DNA of 64,000 nucleotides from an uncultured Actinomyces sp. (GTDB taxonomy: Bacteria; Actinomycetota; Actinomycetes; Actinomycetales; Actinomycetaceae). Location of the stretch: assembly GCA_946998115.1 (NCBI GenBank), contig CAMPYB010000004.1:6175-70174 (forward strand), read 5' to 3'. The position numbers and the translations under genes were made by a program. Position 1 is the first letter of the stretch. Every line of letters starts with the position of its first letter. Shown piece by piece: positions 34,753-45,162 of this stretch. The notes below the pieces were generated by a model. The model made no database searches, had not been told where the DNA came from, and saw nothing but the letters and a program-made list of their open reading frames with translations.

Positions 34753-35559
34753 CTACTTATAATTCAAAAGTTCAAAAGCTGATTTATTTATAACGAATCC
34801 TGCTTGCCTGCCACATACATTATTTCTTCTATAAGAATAAAATTCGCTGTTTTCAAAAGTGCAAATATCTAAATCACTAACATGTGAAATATTATATCTG
34901 CAAAGCTGATCCCTAACTGCTTTTCGTACATTGATTGCACTAGTTTTTTGAGGGGTACTCCAAGCAGAACTAGGCTCTTTACTAGTGCAATCAATGTAAA
35001 CTTGTTCACTTACTTCATAGCAATTTCCACATATAGACGGCCCTATTGCCACATAAATATCGCGAGGATGCACACCTAAATCAAACATTTTTTCAATTGC
35101 ATTAGGCAACACTCCCGTCTGCATACCTAAACGTCCAACATGAACTGCAACTGAAACACTGCCAGACTTATCAGATAACAGCACAGGCGTGCAATCAGCT
35201 ACTAAAACAGTTGGCACAAAAGGTTTCATCGCACTATCAGCAGATTTTATATTTTCACTACTATCGCGCGTTACAACAATTGCGTCAGCTGTAGGAATAT
35301 CACTACAAGACGAAGAAAAAGTAGCAACAATATTACTATGAATTTGATTCATAAAAGCAAAATTTACACCAAAAAAATCTGATAATTTTTGTCTATTTTT
35401 ATGCACAATATTGCAATCATCTTGCACATGCAAACCTAAATTTAATCCGGGACCGTTATCACAACAATAATTTCCAACGGAATAACCACCTACACCAGTC
35501 GTAAATACTGCTGTAGCATTAGGACCTAAATAAGACAATAAAAATTGCATATCAGACAT
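34753..35559 (-). CDS. pgeF: Multicopper polyphenol oxidase/purine nucleosidase family (YfiH/PgeF)
   Basis: 268 residues of the DUF152/YlmD family, annotated both as peptidoglycan-editing factor and as purine nucleoside phosphorylase. The metal-binding residues are in NQIHSN (His), VADCTPVLL (Cys) and VSVAVHVGRLGMQ (His). CTFENSEFYSYRRNNVCGRQ is the C-terminal signature. It lies 9 nt after ftsZ, as in many Gram-positive clusters. The symbol pgeF reflects one proposed role (correcting misincorporation of serine at position 1 of the stem peptide); which activity applies here is open. Confidence 0.88.
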   Translation of the reverse strand: MSDMQFLLSYLGPNATAVFTTGVGGYSVGNYCCDNGPGLNLGLHVQDDCNIVHKNRQKLSDFFGVNFAFMNQIHSNIVATFSSSCSDIPTADAIVVTRDSSENIKSADSAMKPFVPTVLVADCTPVLLSDKSGSVSVAVHVGRLGMQTGVLPNAIEKMFDLGVHPRDIYVAIGPSICGNCYEVSEQVYIDCTSKEPSSAWSTPQKTSAINVRKAVRDQLCRYNISHVSDLDICTFENSEFYSYRRNNVCGRQAGFVINKSAFELLNYK

Positions 35560-35568
35560 TATAATCTC

Positions 35569-36897
35569 TCAGCGCAAAAAGTCAGGTATATCCAAATCGT
35601 CACTACGACCATCTTCTGTAGTAGGTATATCTAAAGAAGGATTTTCATAAGGATTTTCTCCACCAACATACGGAGGTATTTCCTCAGAATACGATACGCT
35701 ATGAGCATCATGCTGTGGCTGAGCACCATGAGCTCCACCTCGAAGCGGTTTAGCTGCATATGTTTGTTCAACTACATCTATCGCAACAGGAACAGGCTCT
35801 TCTGCTACCTGTTGATCTTTCAAATCATCATGCACATCTTCAGGTATTGAACGCTTAACAGCAGGAGCCGCATTAGTTTGAACAGGAATTGCAAGTTTTG
35901 TTTTCTGTTCTTTTGTAGGATCAACATCTTTGAAACCAGCAGCAATAATTGTAACTATAACTTCATCTCCGAAACGATCATCAATATCATGACCGTAGAT
36001 TATATTAGCATCAGCAGCGGCTTCATTCTTAACCATTTTAACAGCATTTTCTGTTTCTTTAATACCAAGATCTGTACCTGATTGTATATTAATCAATACA
36101 CCCATAGCACCAGTTATAGAACGTTCAAGAATAGGAGATGACATAGCCATTTCAGTTGCACGAGTAGTACGATTTTCTCCAGAAGCAGAACCTATACCCA
36201 TTATTGCTGTACCTGAATTAGACAAGACACTTCGCACATCAGCAAAGTCTAAATTGATGACACCAGTGTTTTTGATTAGGTCTGTTATTCCTTGCACACC
36301 TGCACGCAATATTCCATCAGCACATCTAAATGCTTCAACTACAGACATATCTTCTTGATCCATTTGCAACAATCGCTCATTAGGTATCACAATTAGTGAG
36401 TCTACTTCTTTCATCAAGTTTTCTATACCATTTTGAGCTTGCTCACTGCGTCTTTTTCCTTCAAAATTAAACGGTCTAGTAACTACTCCAACAGTCAAAG
36501 CACCTGATTCTTTTGAGATTTTTGCAACAACTGGAGCCGCACCTGTACCTGTACCGCCACCTTCACCAACGGTTATAAAAATCATGTCAGCACCTTTTAT
36601 AGCATCAGCTATAAAATCTACATCTTCTTCAGCAGCTTTTCTTCCAACAGCAGGATCCGCACCAGCGCCGAGACCTCTAGTACACTGTTCACCAATATGA
36701 ATTTTCACATCAGCGTTCGATATTGTAAGAGCTTTAGCATCTGTGTTAATCGCAACGAATTCGACACCTTTTACACCATCCTCAACCATGCGGTTTATAG
36801 CGTTTGTGCCACCTCCGCCGACACCTACAACTTTAATGATGGCATCTGCAGGCGTAGAGAAAGAATCTACACCATAAGTATTATCTGTATATGTCAC
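35569..36897 (-). CDS. ftsZ: Cell division GTPase FtsZ
   Basis: 442 residues from GTG 36895-36897, which has GGAGGGG 5 nt upstream; an in-frame ATG 27 nt earlier lies before that site. FtsZ polymerises into the division ring. The GTP-binding motifs are VVGVGGGGTNAI and the tubulin signature GEGGGTGTGAAPV; the T7 loop region NLDFADVR precedes it in the catalytic interface. The C-terminal 120 residues are a disordered linker, and the last residues LDIPDFLR are the conserved peptide that binds SepF and other partners. It is preceded by ftsQ with 130 nt between them. Confidence 0.98.
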   Translation of the reverse strand: MTYTDNTYGVDSFSTPADAIIKVVGVGGGGTNAINRMVEDGVKGVEFVAINTDAKALTISNADVKIHIGEQCTRGLGAGADPAVGRKAAEEDVDFIADAIKGADMIFITVGEGGGTGTGAAPVVAKISKESGALTVGVVTRPFNFEGKRRSEQAQNGIENLMKEVDSLIVIPNERLLQMDQEDMSVVEAFRCADGILRAGVQGITDLIKNTGVINLDFADVRSVLSNSGTAIMGIGSASGENRTTRATEMAMSSPILERSITGAMGVLINIQSGTDLGIKETENAVKMVKNEAAADANIIYGHDIDDRFGDEVIVTIIAAGFKDVDPTKEQKTKLAIPVQTNAAPAVKRSIPEDVHDDLKDQQVAEEPVPVAIDVVEQTYAAKPLRGGAHGAQPQHDAHSVSYSEEIPPYVGGENPYENPSLDIPTTEDGRSDDLDIPDFLR

Positions 36898-37054
36898 TAT
36901 TACCCCTCCATAGCCTTTTAACATTCAAGTTAAACTCAAAGGTTAAAGTTCTACCCTATTTAATTCCACAAAAATATAAAGATACATTAGTGTAATTTCA
37001 AGTTAACTAATGAATAAAAACAAAATATTCCAAAGAAATATATTACAGACACAA

Positions 37055-38617
37055 TCACAAAGTAGTAACAGGCTTAGTAGGTGAAGAAACATCGATGATT
37101 TTACCAGGCCTTTTCATCAAAATTTCTAAAACTTTAGCTTTTATCTTATTATCACTATCTTTACCCCAAATGACTTTCGCGCCATTTTTAAGCTCAAATT
37201 CTACATTATCCTTATCATTAGCATTAGCTACACCAACATTAGAACGCAATTCAGGTGAGAAATAACTCAAAATATCTAAAACAGATCTCAAACTTAATTT
37301 AGCTTTCACACGATTAACAGGCACTTGAACAATAGGCACATTAGCATTAGAAGCTGTTGTTTCTTCCAAACGAACACCATCTTTATCTAATAAAACAAAT
37401 TTATTTTCATCTTTAGCAATTGCTACACCTTCACGTTCTTTGATAGAAATAGCAACACCATTAGGCCACTGTTTAGAAACAGAAGCTTTTTTCACCCAAA
37501 CAAATTTTTTTTCAAGCAAATTCTCCATACTCGATGTTTGTATCCTAGGTAAAGGAACTCCCACATACCCATTCAAAGCTACACGCACATCAGCTTTTGA
37601 AACATGAACAGTTTTACTCATCAAAGCAATTTCATTTCCGGACAAAGCAAACAGACTAGAACCATAAACACACCATCCGGCGCATACAACAAACAATAGC
37701 CCTATAAGAAAATATCCCATTTTCTTCAAGCGAAGCAAACGTAAATATTTCTTTTCTCTAAGTATATGCTCTTTCAGCCCAAAACTTACATTACTAATAG
37801 AATCAGATACATATTTGATAGAACTAGGCATAGTAAGTTTTCGACTAGAAGAAAAAATCTCACTTCCAGAAATCTTATTTTCTTCGCTTACACTGTCAAG
37901 AGCAACTGGAAAATCATACACATTTTTGCTATTCAACTTTTTATAAGAAGCCTTGCTTAAATTATTTTCACTTTTTATATTGTTACTTTTACTATTAAAA
38001 CTATCTTTATGATCTAAGTTACTCGCATTATCAGGCACTACACGAGATTTATTTGTAAAATCACTCTTTTCATGAAACTTTTTTAAAAAAGTATGTAACA
38101 TATTAGGTTTTACATTAAAATCATGTTCATTTTCGATTTCATTTTCTATCTTTGAAAAAGAATTTTCATCTTCAAAACAAACATTTGGATGCAAAGTAAG
38201 AGCATCATAGAATTTAGAAAAAGACCAACTTTTTACACTAAGTTTAGTTTTCTTCATTCCTGTAGAAAAATTTTTAACAACACTTTTTATACTACTTATT
38301 AGAGAAAAACCACTTGAAAAAGATTTACTAGCATTTTCAACATCAGAAGAAACAAAACCAGTATCATTTTTTTTATTAGAAGCAGATTTAGTAAATAAAC
38401 TTTCCTTATCATAAGAACTATTTAAATCATTATTCTTTATGCTTCTACTACTAGTGTTATGCTTTTTTCTATCACGCTCACCATAATATTTTTTCGCTTC
38501 AGTAAATCTTTCAGAAACAAAACTATTCTCTCTACTTATTTTACGCTTATCAGATACAACGTCTGAACTACTAGATTTACCTTGCCTAGAATAATTTGGC
38601 ATTTTAGGTTGTTTCAA
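37055..38617 (-). CDS. ftsQ: Division protein FtsQ with a 298-residue cytoplasmic extension
   Basis: 520 residues, about twice the usual FtsQ. The conserved part is C-terminal: one membrane helix (about 301-322), a POTRA domain (about 325-395; FALSGNEIALMSKTVHVSKAD, then GVPLPRI) and the FtsQ beta domain with WPNGVAISIKEREGVA and FVLLDKDGV. The N-terminal 298 residues are Ser/Asn/Lys-rich and without recognisable domain. FtsQ links early and late division proteins through FtsL and FtsB. The start overlaps the murC stop (ATGA), so expression is coupled. The function of the tail is unknown. Confidence 0.92.
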   Translation of the reverse strand: MKQPKMPNYSRQGKSSSSDVVSDKRKISRENSFVSERFTEAKKYYGERDRKKHNTSSRSIKNNDLNSSYDKESLFTKSASNKKNDTGFVSSDVENASKSFSSGFSLISSIKSVVKNFSTGMKKTKLSVKSWSFSKFYDALTLHPNVCFEDENSFSKIENEIENEHDFNVKPNMLHTFLKKFHEKSDFTNKSRVVPDNASNLDHKDSFNSKSNNIKSENNLSKASYKKLNSKNVYDFPVALDSVSEENKISGSEIFSSSRKLTMPSSIKYVSDSISNVSFGLKEHILREKKYLRLLRLKKMGYFLIGLLFVVCAGWCVYGSSLFALSGNEIALMSKTVHVSKADVRVALNGYVGVPLPRIQTSSMENLLEKKFVWVKKASVSKQWPNGVAISIKEREGVAIAKDENKFVLLDKDGVRLEETTASNANVPIVQVPVNRVKAKLSLRSVLDILSYFSPELRSNVGVANANDKDNVEFELKNGAKVIWGKDSDNKIKAKVLEILMKRPGKIIDVSSPTKPVTTL

Positions 38618-40005
38618 AATAATTCACCTTGTAAAAATTTATAAATATTATCACACAAGAAAGTAATATCGCCTGCGCCAATAGTTACTATAATATCACC
38701 AGCACAAACATGTGAAGCAACATAATATGCTGCCTCATTTTTATCAGGAATGAAAACACCCTTATTACTATCCATATACTTAGTAATTATAGATGAATCA
38801 ACTCCTTCTACAGGATCTTCCCTAGCAGCATAAATATCAACTACAACAGCACAATCAGCCAATGATAAACTTTTAGCGAAATCCTTAGCAAAAAACATTG
38901 TACGAGAATACAAATGAGGCTGGAAAATAACATAAACTTTACCAGCACCTGCAACAATCCGAGCTTGATCTATAGCAGCTTTAACTTCTGTAGGATGATG
39001 TGCATAATCGTCAAAAATTTTCACTGATTTATAGCAACCACGAAATTCAAAACGCCTACCAGTCCCTTGGAAAAGCGATAAAGCCTTTAACAATTCAGAA
39101 AGATCAACACCAAAATGAATACCCGCACAAAAAACAGCACAAGCATTCAACAAATTATGCCTACCAGTAACATCTAAATCTACATCATAACTATAGTTTT
39201 CACCATTTTCAGTCAACACAAAAGTCGCGCTAGCAGAATTAGTTGTAAATTTTTCATCAACAATTTGTACGCTTGTAGAAATATTAGGATTAGTACATTT
39301 TTTATAACCGTATGTTATTACTCTTCTATGTGAAAACATTTTTTCTGCTAAAAATTTTCCACCATCATCATCACTACAAGTCACTAAAGTCCCATCGGGA
39401 ACAATATTATTAGCAAAATCTTCAAAAACTGAACGCAATTCAAATAAATCTTTGTAATTATCCAAATGGTCAGCTTCAATATTAGTTACAATTGCGACTT
39501 CAGATGAATAATTCAAAAAAGACTTATCAGACTCATCCGCTTCAGCAACAAAAATATCACCCTCATCAAATTTACAAGCGAGATTTAATCCTTTAATTTC
39601 AGATCCTACTGCATATGAAGGCTTTAAATTCATTTTTGTTAAAGCAAAAGACAACATACCTGAAGTAGTCGTTTTACCATGAGTTCCAGCAACTGAAACA
39701 AACTTTTTATCACGCCCAACAAATGCCAAGGCTTTTGACCTATGCCAAATTTCCTGCTTTCTGCGTTTAGCGATAGATAGCTCAGGATTACTGGAATTTA
39801 TAGCGCTTGAATATACTACAATACAATCTTCAGGAACATTTTTTTCATCATGACCTACAAAAACTTTCACACCAGATTGCTTTAAGCGCTCCAAAACAGC
39901 ACTATTTTGCTTATCGCTACCCGAAACATCATGTCCTTCAGCATGTAGTAATTGTGCAATTACATTCATGCCAGCTCCACCTACACCTAATAAATGAAAT
40001 CTCAT
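38614..40005 (-). CDS. murC: UDP-N-acetylmuramate--L-alanine ligase
   Basis: 463 residues. It adds L-alanine to UDP-MurNAc in the cytoplasm. The Rossmann domain has HLLGVGGAGMNVIAQLL, the ATP-binding loop is AGTHGKTTTSGML, and VTNIEADHLDNY and FDDYAHHPTEVKA are Mur-ligase signatures. GAAGG stands 7-8 nt before the ATG. The stop overlaps ftsQ (ATGA). Confidence 0.97.
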   Translation of the reverse strand: MRFHLLGVGGAGMNVIAQLLHAEGHDVSGSDKQNSAVLERLKQSGVKVFVGHDEKNVPEDCIVVYSSAINSSNPELSIAKRRKQEIWHRSKALAFVGRDKKFVSVAGTHGKTTTSGMLSFALTKMNLKPSYAVGSEIKGLNLACKFDEGDIFVAEADESDKSFLNYSSEVAIVTNIEADHLDNYKDLFELRSVFEDFANNIVPDGTLVTCSDDDGGKFLAEKMFSHRRVITYGYKKCTNPNISTSVQIVDEKFTTNSASATFVLTENGENYSYDVDLDVTGRHNLLNACAVFCAGIHFGVDLSELLKALSLFQGTGRRFEFRGCYKSVKIFDDYAHHPTEVKAAIDQARIVAGAGKVYVIFQPHLYSRTMFFAKDFAKSLSLADCAVVVDIYAAREDPVEGVDSSIITKYMDSNKGVFIPDKNEAAYYVASHVCAGDIIVTIGAGDITFLCDNIYKFLQGELF

Positions 40006-40020
40006 ATTATTTACCTTCGA

Positions 40021-41121
40021 CTACACCTGTTGTAAAATCTGATCCGCTAGTTTTGAAGCTCCATCTACAATAGCACTATTATTAGCTTTTTTCATTTTTT
40101 CCAAACGCGCTTCATCTAAAATAATGCTATAGATTTCATCGACCATCTTAGGCGTAAATTGCTTATCTTCAATAAGAATTGCAGACCCTTTTTCGACACA
40201 CTCTGCAGCATTATATTTTTGTTCACCATTACCTATAGGCAGTGGAATATAACAAGCAGGAATACCAATTGCACTAATTTCACAAACAGTAGCAGCACCG
40301 CTTCTGCAAACAACAAAATCAGCACAAGCATAAGCTAAATAAATATCTTCCAAGTATTCAAATACTTTCCATCTATCTGATAAATTATTCTTTTTAACTT
40401 CTTCATCTAAAATTAAATTTTTTCCTTTACCAGACAAATGAATAACTTGTATACCATCAGGCAGATTTTTCATAGACTTCAAAAAAGCTGTATTTATACT
40501 ATTAGCTCCTAAACTACCACCAGTAATAAGCAAAGTTTTCTTTTCAAAAGATAAATTAAAATGTCTTAAAGCATTTTCACGTAAACTAGAATAATTATTT
40601 TCCATAGATTTTTTCAAATTTATAATATTCTCACGCAACGGCATACCAGTTATAACAGTTTTGCCTTTACTCGCTGACAAGTTAGTTTTAAAAGTTAAAG
40701 CAACAACTTTTGCAAATTTAGCTCCCATCTTATTTGCAATACCCGCACAAGCATTTTGCTCATGCACTACAATTGGAATGTTCATAAATCTGGCACCCAA
40801 ATATAAAGGCGCACAAACATATCCACCAAAACCGCAAACAAGATCAATTTTTTCTTGTTTCAAAATTTTACAAACAGCTTTTATTAAACCAAATAATTTA
40901 AACGGTAAAAATAACATTTTGAAAATATTATGTCTCGGAAAAACTAATTTTTTTATAGTAAAAAGTTTAAAACCTGCATTTGGAACTAACTCTTTTTCAA
41001 TACCAATATCAGTACCAAGCACCATAACATCTACGCCTTTTTTTTTCAAAATATTAGCTGTAGCAAGCATGGGGTTTACATGCCCGGCAGTACCAGCCGC
41101 ACCTAATAAGACACGCATCAT
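40021..41121 (-). CDS. murG: Undecaprenyl-PP-MurNAc-pentapeptide GlcNAc transferase
   Basis: 366 residues of the GT28 family. It adds GlcNAc to lipid I on the inner membrane face to make lipid II. The donor loop GAAGTAGHVNPM replaces the more usual GGTGGHV; the C-terminal domain has ITGGSLGANSIN and VVCRSGAATVCEI. GGAGG precedes two tandem ATG codons and the start overlaps the ftsW stop. Membrane association would be through the hydrophobic N-domain patch. Confidence 0.96.
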   Translation of the reverse strand: MMRVLLGAAGTAGHVNPMLATANILKKKGVDVMVLGTDIGIEKELVPNAGFKLFTIKKLVFPRHNIFKMLFLPFKLFGLIKAVCKILKQEKIDLVCGFGGYVCAPLYLGARFMNIPIVVHEQNACAGIANKMGAKFAKVVALTFKTNLSASKGKTVITGMPLRENIINLKKSMENNYSSLRENALRHFNLSFEKKTLLITGGSLGANSINTAFLKSMKNLPDGIQVIHLSGKGKNLILDEEVKKNNLSDRWKVFEYLEDIYLAYACADFVVCRSGAATVCEISAIGIPACYIPLPIGNGEQKYNAAECVEKGSAILIEDKQFTPKMVDEIYSIILDEARLEKMKKANNSAIVDGASKLADQILQQV

Positions 41122-42635
41122 TTACCTCCCCTATAAAATTTTGGCGTACTAGGACGCTTATAATCAGTAGAAATTTTATTATTATCTCTCATCTGATACA
41201 CAGGAATTGCCTTTCCTCGCTTCACAAGTTTTCTGTATTTTTCAGTCATACCCGTTTTTTCGCGACTAGCACGCACACAAAAACCTAAAGCAGCCATAGT
41301 TGTTACAAGAGAAGATCCACCAGAAGAAATAAGAGGCAAAGGAACACCTAAAATAGGAATAAAACCAATAACTACGCAAATATTAACAATGGCTTGAATA
41401 ATAATCCAACTACATATACCAGCAGAAGCAAGCTTCACAAAAGGATCTTTATGAGTAAACATCAAAACAAAAATTCCGTAAGCAAGCAAAATAAATAAAA
41501 TTATTATAAGCAAAGTTCCAAAAAGACCAAATTCCTCACCTATAATTGAATAAATAAAATCAGTTCTAGCTGCTGGTAAATATCCCCATTTTTCGCGACT
41601 AGCCCCAGCGCCAAGTCCTGTTAGCCCACCAGATGCAAGCCCCCAAATACTTTGCAACCCTTGAGAGTCGCGCGCTGAAACTTCTCCAGTGCCGAACAAA
41701 AAAGAAGTAACACGAAAGAAACGAGAAGGACTAGCTAAAATTGCCAAAAAAGCAAGCACTGTTCCAACTGCAATAGTGCCTAATAAATATTTAATATTAA
41801 TTCCGCTCACAAACATCATTACGAAAACAAAACCTGCAATTATCATAAAAGTACCCATATCTTTACTCATCACAATAGTGAAAGCAAGACATAAAGGAAG
41901 CAAATATTCCGTAATTTTTTTCCAAGCAAAAGGCACGATTTGCTTATACATAAAAAGTTTTCTCAAATCAACTTCATCGAATTTATCACTGTTAAAAGCT
42001 AAACTCAAATATAAGATAAGAGCAAATTTACTAAACTCCGATGCTTGAATAGTTATACCACCAAAAGAAAGCCAGTTAGTGTTACCACCAGTGGATTCAC
42101 CTATAATCACAGTTGCAATTTGTAAAAGCAAACATCCGATTAAAAAATGCGTAGCATATTTTTTATAAAACTCTACAGAAAAAGAACGAGCAACAAAATA
42201 TACTAAAATACCAGCGCAAAAAAACACTGTAGGTCGTAAAAATACATTTATTACACTATCGCTAGCTTGAATTGTTAAAACAGAAGTTGCAGAGATAACG
42301 CAAACAGTACCTATAGATACTAAAATCATTGTAGGAATAGAAATCAAAAAACCACTACTGTAACTTTCAGGCAAGTTTTCAAAATTACTTATCTTGTTAA
42401 CTAATCGTACAAACAAATTTTTTATTTTACGTTTAGAAAATAAACTACTCTTTTTAGCTTTAGGAATATTAGTTTTACTGAAATTTTTTTTATCAGAAGA
42501 CGAAGAACGTGTAGCAAAACGAGAAAATCCAGTCATTTTTTCAAAATTATTCTTCTTAGCACGAGCAGTTCCATAATTTTTTCGAGACATATCTTGTGCA
42601 ATATTCTTATTAGATTTATTTTGAAAAAGTGCCAT
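41118..42635 (-). CDS. ftsW: SEDS septal glycosyltransferase FtsW
   Basis: 505 residues. It polymerises lipid II at the septum together with FtsI. Residues 1-95 are a basic cytoplasmic extension; about ten membrane helices follow. The SEDS signatures are LSFGGITIQASEFSKFAL and GVPLPLISSGGSSLVTT, the latter before the last helix. TDFIYSIIGEEFG in the long extracellular loop holds the catalytic aspartate region. Its stop overlaps murG; murD lies 3 nt upstream. Confidence 0.96.
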   Translation of the reverse strand: MALFQNKSNKNIAQDMSRKNYGTARAKKNNFEKMTGFSRFATRSSSSDKKNFSKTNIPKAKKSSLFSKRKIKNLFVRLVNKISNFENLPESYSSGFLISIPTMILVSIGTVCVISATSVLTIQASDSVINVFLRPTVFFCAGILVYFVARSFSVEFYKKYATHFLIGCLLLQIATVIIGESTGGNTNWLSFGGITIQASEFSKFALILYLSLAFNSDKFDEVDLRKLFMYKQIVPFAWKKITEYLLPLCLAFTIVMSKDMGTFMIIAGFVFVMMFVSGINIKYLLGTIAVGTVLAFLAILASPSRFFRVTSFLFGTGEVSARDSQGLQSIWGLASGGLTGLGAGASREKWGYLPAARTDFIYSIIGEEFGLFGTLLIIILFILLAYGIFVLMFTHKDPFVKLASAGICSWIIIQAIVNICVVIGFIPILGVPLPLISSGGSSLVTTMAALGFCVRASREKTGMTEKYRKLVKRGKAIPVYQMRDNNKISTDYKRPSTPKFYRGGK

Positions 42636-42637
42636 GA

Positions 42638-44086
42638 CTACCCTTTCAAACGCTTCACGGCTTCAACAAATAAATCACCACGTTGCTTATAAGACTTAAA
42701 CTGATCCCAAGAAGCACAACCTGGTGAAAGCAACACGAAATCTCCACTATCTGCAAAATTTTTTGCCATAGTAACAGCCATATTCATATATTCAGCCAAA
42801 TTACTATTTTCTTCAACAATTTTAGCATCGATTTTAAGACCACTTTCATTATAAGCTTTTAATATATCAAAATGGTCAGCTCCCAAAATGACGAGAGCTT
42901 TAAGCTTATTTTTAGCTTTCACAAACACATCGCTTATATCAGCACCTTTAGCATCGCCTCCGCACAACAAAACGACTCTGCCATCAGGCAACATTTTTAA
43001 TGCTGACAACATAGCATGAAGATTAGTAGCTTTTGAATCATCTATATAAGTAATATTATCTATTTTATCAACATATGCAAAACGATGACTTGCAAGAACA
43101 AAATTACGCAATCCAAGCTCTATAAACGCTGATTCAACACCATAGCTTCTAGCTAAAGCACTAGCAAACATAGCGTCTTGAATCAACGTCTCGCTAACTT
43201 TTTCACTGCCAGGACATAAATGTTTTAGATCTTCAAGAGTCGCTAATATTTGACCATGACTATACTTATTTTTTATGAAAGCTCGATCGACTATCATATT
43301 TTCAACTACGCCTATTTGACCAACCAACGGCGTTGACATTGTTACACCAACTGCTTTACATCCTTCAATAACATCAGCTTCTTCAACCATTTTTTTAGTA
43401 AGCAAATCTTCACAATTGTAAACGCATGCTTTTTGACAAGCATGATAAATACGAGCTTTATCTGCAGCATAATCTTCAAAACTACCATGCCAATCTATAT
43501 GATCCGCGCTGACATTTATACAACAAGCACTCACTGGAGATAAACTCATACACGCATGTAAATTAAAAGAGGATAATTCTACAGCAAGCACATCATATTT
43601 TTTCTCATGTATAGCATGTATTACTGGAAGACCAATATTTCCAACCGCACAAGAGCGTAATCCTGCTGATAAGAAAATACTGTTCAACATTCCGGTGGTT
43701 GTAGTTTTACCATTAGTTCCAGTAATGCAAAACCATTCAGGAACTTTCTCACCTTTTTCAATTAGTTCGAGACTATAACGCCAAGCTAATTCAACATCAG
43801 ACAGCACTTTTCTCTTGCTATCATATAAATACTTCCAAATGACACCAGTGGAACTAATTCCCGGAGAAATAATGACACAATCGCTTTTGTCTTTTGACAA
43901 TTTTTCAGCCAAATCATCATTACTACTACAAGATATTATTTCCACATTCAATGATGACACTTTAGATATATCATCATTTTTATTAGCGAAAACTTTTATA
44001 GAAGCACCTAAATCTGACAATACTTCACAAGTAGCAAGACCACTTCTACCCAAACCTACTATTGCATAACTTATATCTTTTATCAT
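42638..44086 (-). CDS. murD: UDP-N-acetylmuramoylalanine--D-glutamate ligase
   Basis: About 482 residues. It adds D-glutamate in the cytoplasm. The start is the ATG at 44084-44086, overlapping the mraY stop (ATGA); a longer reading would run back through mraY. Signatures are YAIVGLGRSGLA at the N-terminus, the ATP loop TGTNGKTTTTGML, NVSADHIDWHGSF and YIDDSKATN with GGDAKGAD. It lies 3 nt ahead of ftsW. Confidence 0.96.
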   Translation of the reverse strand: MIKDISYAIVGLGRSGLATCEVLSDLGASIKVFANKNDDISKVSSLNVEIISCSSNDDLAEKLSKDKSDCVIISPGISSTGVIWKYLYDSKRKVLSDVELAWRYSLELIEKGEKVPEWFCITGTNGKTTTTGMLNSIFLSAGLRSCAVGNIGLPVIHAIHEKKYDVLAVELSSFNLHACMSLSPVSACCINVSADHIDWHGSFEDYAADKARIYHACQKACVYNCEDLLTKKMVEEADVIEGCKAVGVTMSTPLVGQIGVVENMIVDRAFIKNKYSHGQILATLEDLKHLCPGSEKVSETLIQDAMFASALARSYGVESAFIELGLRNFVLASHRFAYVDKIDNITYIDDSKATNLHAMLSALKMLPDGRVVLLCGGDAKGADISDVFVKAKNKLKALVILGADHFDILKAYNESGLKIDAKIVEENSNLAEYMNMAVTMAKNFADSGDFVLLSPGCASWDQFKSYKQRGDLFVEAVKRLKG

Positions 44087-45162
44087 ATCGATAACCAATG
44101 CCCATAAAATACACTCACACCAAGACCTGCACAAAGCAATGCTATGATCCAAAAGCGTATGACTATTGTTACTTCTTTCCAATTATTCAATTCAAAATGA
44201 TGATGTAAAGGTGTCATTTTAAAAACACGTTTACGACGAGTTTTAAACGAGGTAACTTGAATTACCACTGACATAACTTCTGCTACGAAAACACCACCAA
44301 TTAAAACCGCTACCAATTCTGTATGTGACAATAGAGAAATACCAGCTAAAGCACCTCCCAATGCTAAAGAACCAGTATCTCCCATAAAAATTTTTGCAGG
44401 TGAAGCATTCCACCATAAAAAGCCAACACATGCACCAGCTAAAGCAGCAGAAAAAATAGCTAAATCTCGAGGATCCCTAACTGTGTAACAAAAATTACCA
44501 GTTTTAGCATAAAAGCATGATTGATTATTTTGCCAAACAGCTATAAAAGTGTAAGTTGCAAATACAATTGCAGAAATACCTGTCGCCAAACCGTCTAAAC
44601 CGTCAGTTAAATTAACAGCATTAGACCAAGCAGAAATCAAAAAATTACTCCAAATAACAAATAAAATTACTGCAACTACAAATCCTGCAAAAAGGAAATT
44701 CAAATTATAGTAACCAAATATAGAAATATTCATTTCAGCGGGTGATGCACCAAATTTATTAGGGAAATTCAAAGCTAATACTGTAAATATTGTACCAACA
44801 ATCAATTGACCAATAATTTTTCCAGTAGGATTCAAACCTAAAGATCTTTGCTTAGATATTTTAATAAAATCGTCCAGAAAACCTATAACTCCTAATCCTA
44901 CAAATAGAAAAGCAATAAGCCAAGCACTAACACGTGGTATACGCATTTCAACAAGCGCCGCAATGCCCCATGCTAAAATTGTTGCGACAATAATAATTAC
45001 TCCACCCATAGTTGGTGTGCCACGCTTTGTTTCATGACTAGTAGGACCATCTTTTCTTATAAACTGTCCCATCTGTTTACGAATACTAAATTTTATAAAA
45101 TATGGCGTCACAAATAGAGTAATTAAAAAAGCCGCACCCAATGCAACAAGAATACCAAGCAC
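44083..45162 (-). CDS. mraY: Phospho-MurNAc-pentapeptide translocase MraY
   Basis: 359 residues with about ten membrane helices. It transfers phospho-MurNAc-pentapeptide to undecaprenyl phosphate to give lipid I. The catalytic aspartates are in the conserved KRGTPTMGG, SNAVNLTDGLDGLA and FMGDTGSLALGG loops, and TPLHHHFEL is the MraY HHH motif. The start is GTG; it shares one base with the murF stop (TAGTG), and GGAGG lies in the murF end, so translation is coupled. Confidence 0.97.
   Translation of the reverse strand: MLGILVALGAAFLITLFVTPYFIKFSIRKQMGQFIRKDGPTSHETKRGTPTMGGVIIIVATILAWGIAALVEMRIPRVSAWLIAFLFVGLGVIGFLDDFIKISKQRSLGLNPTGKIIGQLIVGTIFTVLALNFPNKFGASPAEMNISIFGYYNLNFLFAGFVVAVILFVIWSNFLISAWSNAVNLTDGLDGLATGISAIVFATYTFIAVWQNNQSCFYAKTGNFCYTVRDPRDLAIFSAALAGACVGFLWWNASPAKIFMGDTGSLALGGALAGISLLSHTELVAVLIGGVFVAEVMSVVIQVTSFKTRRKRVFKMTPLHHHFELNNWKEVTIVIRFWIIALLCAGLGVSVFYGHWLSI

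Noticed and set aside
40661..41152. A plus-strand open frame of 163 codons opposite murG
   Set aside because: Antisense to conserved MurG sequence, without a ribosome-binding site.
44087..44182. A longer murD start
   Set aside because: It would add 32 codons read out of frame through the end of mraY; the ATGA overlap start precedes the conserved nucleotide-binding strand.
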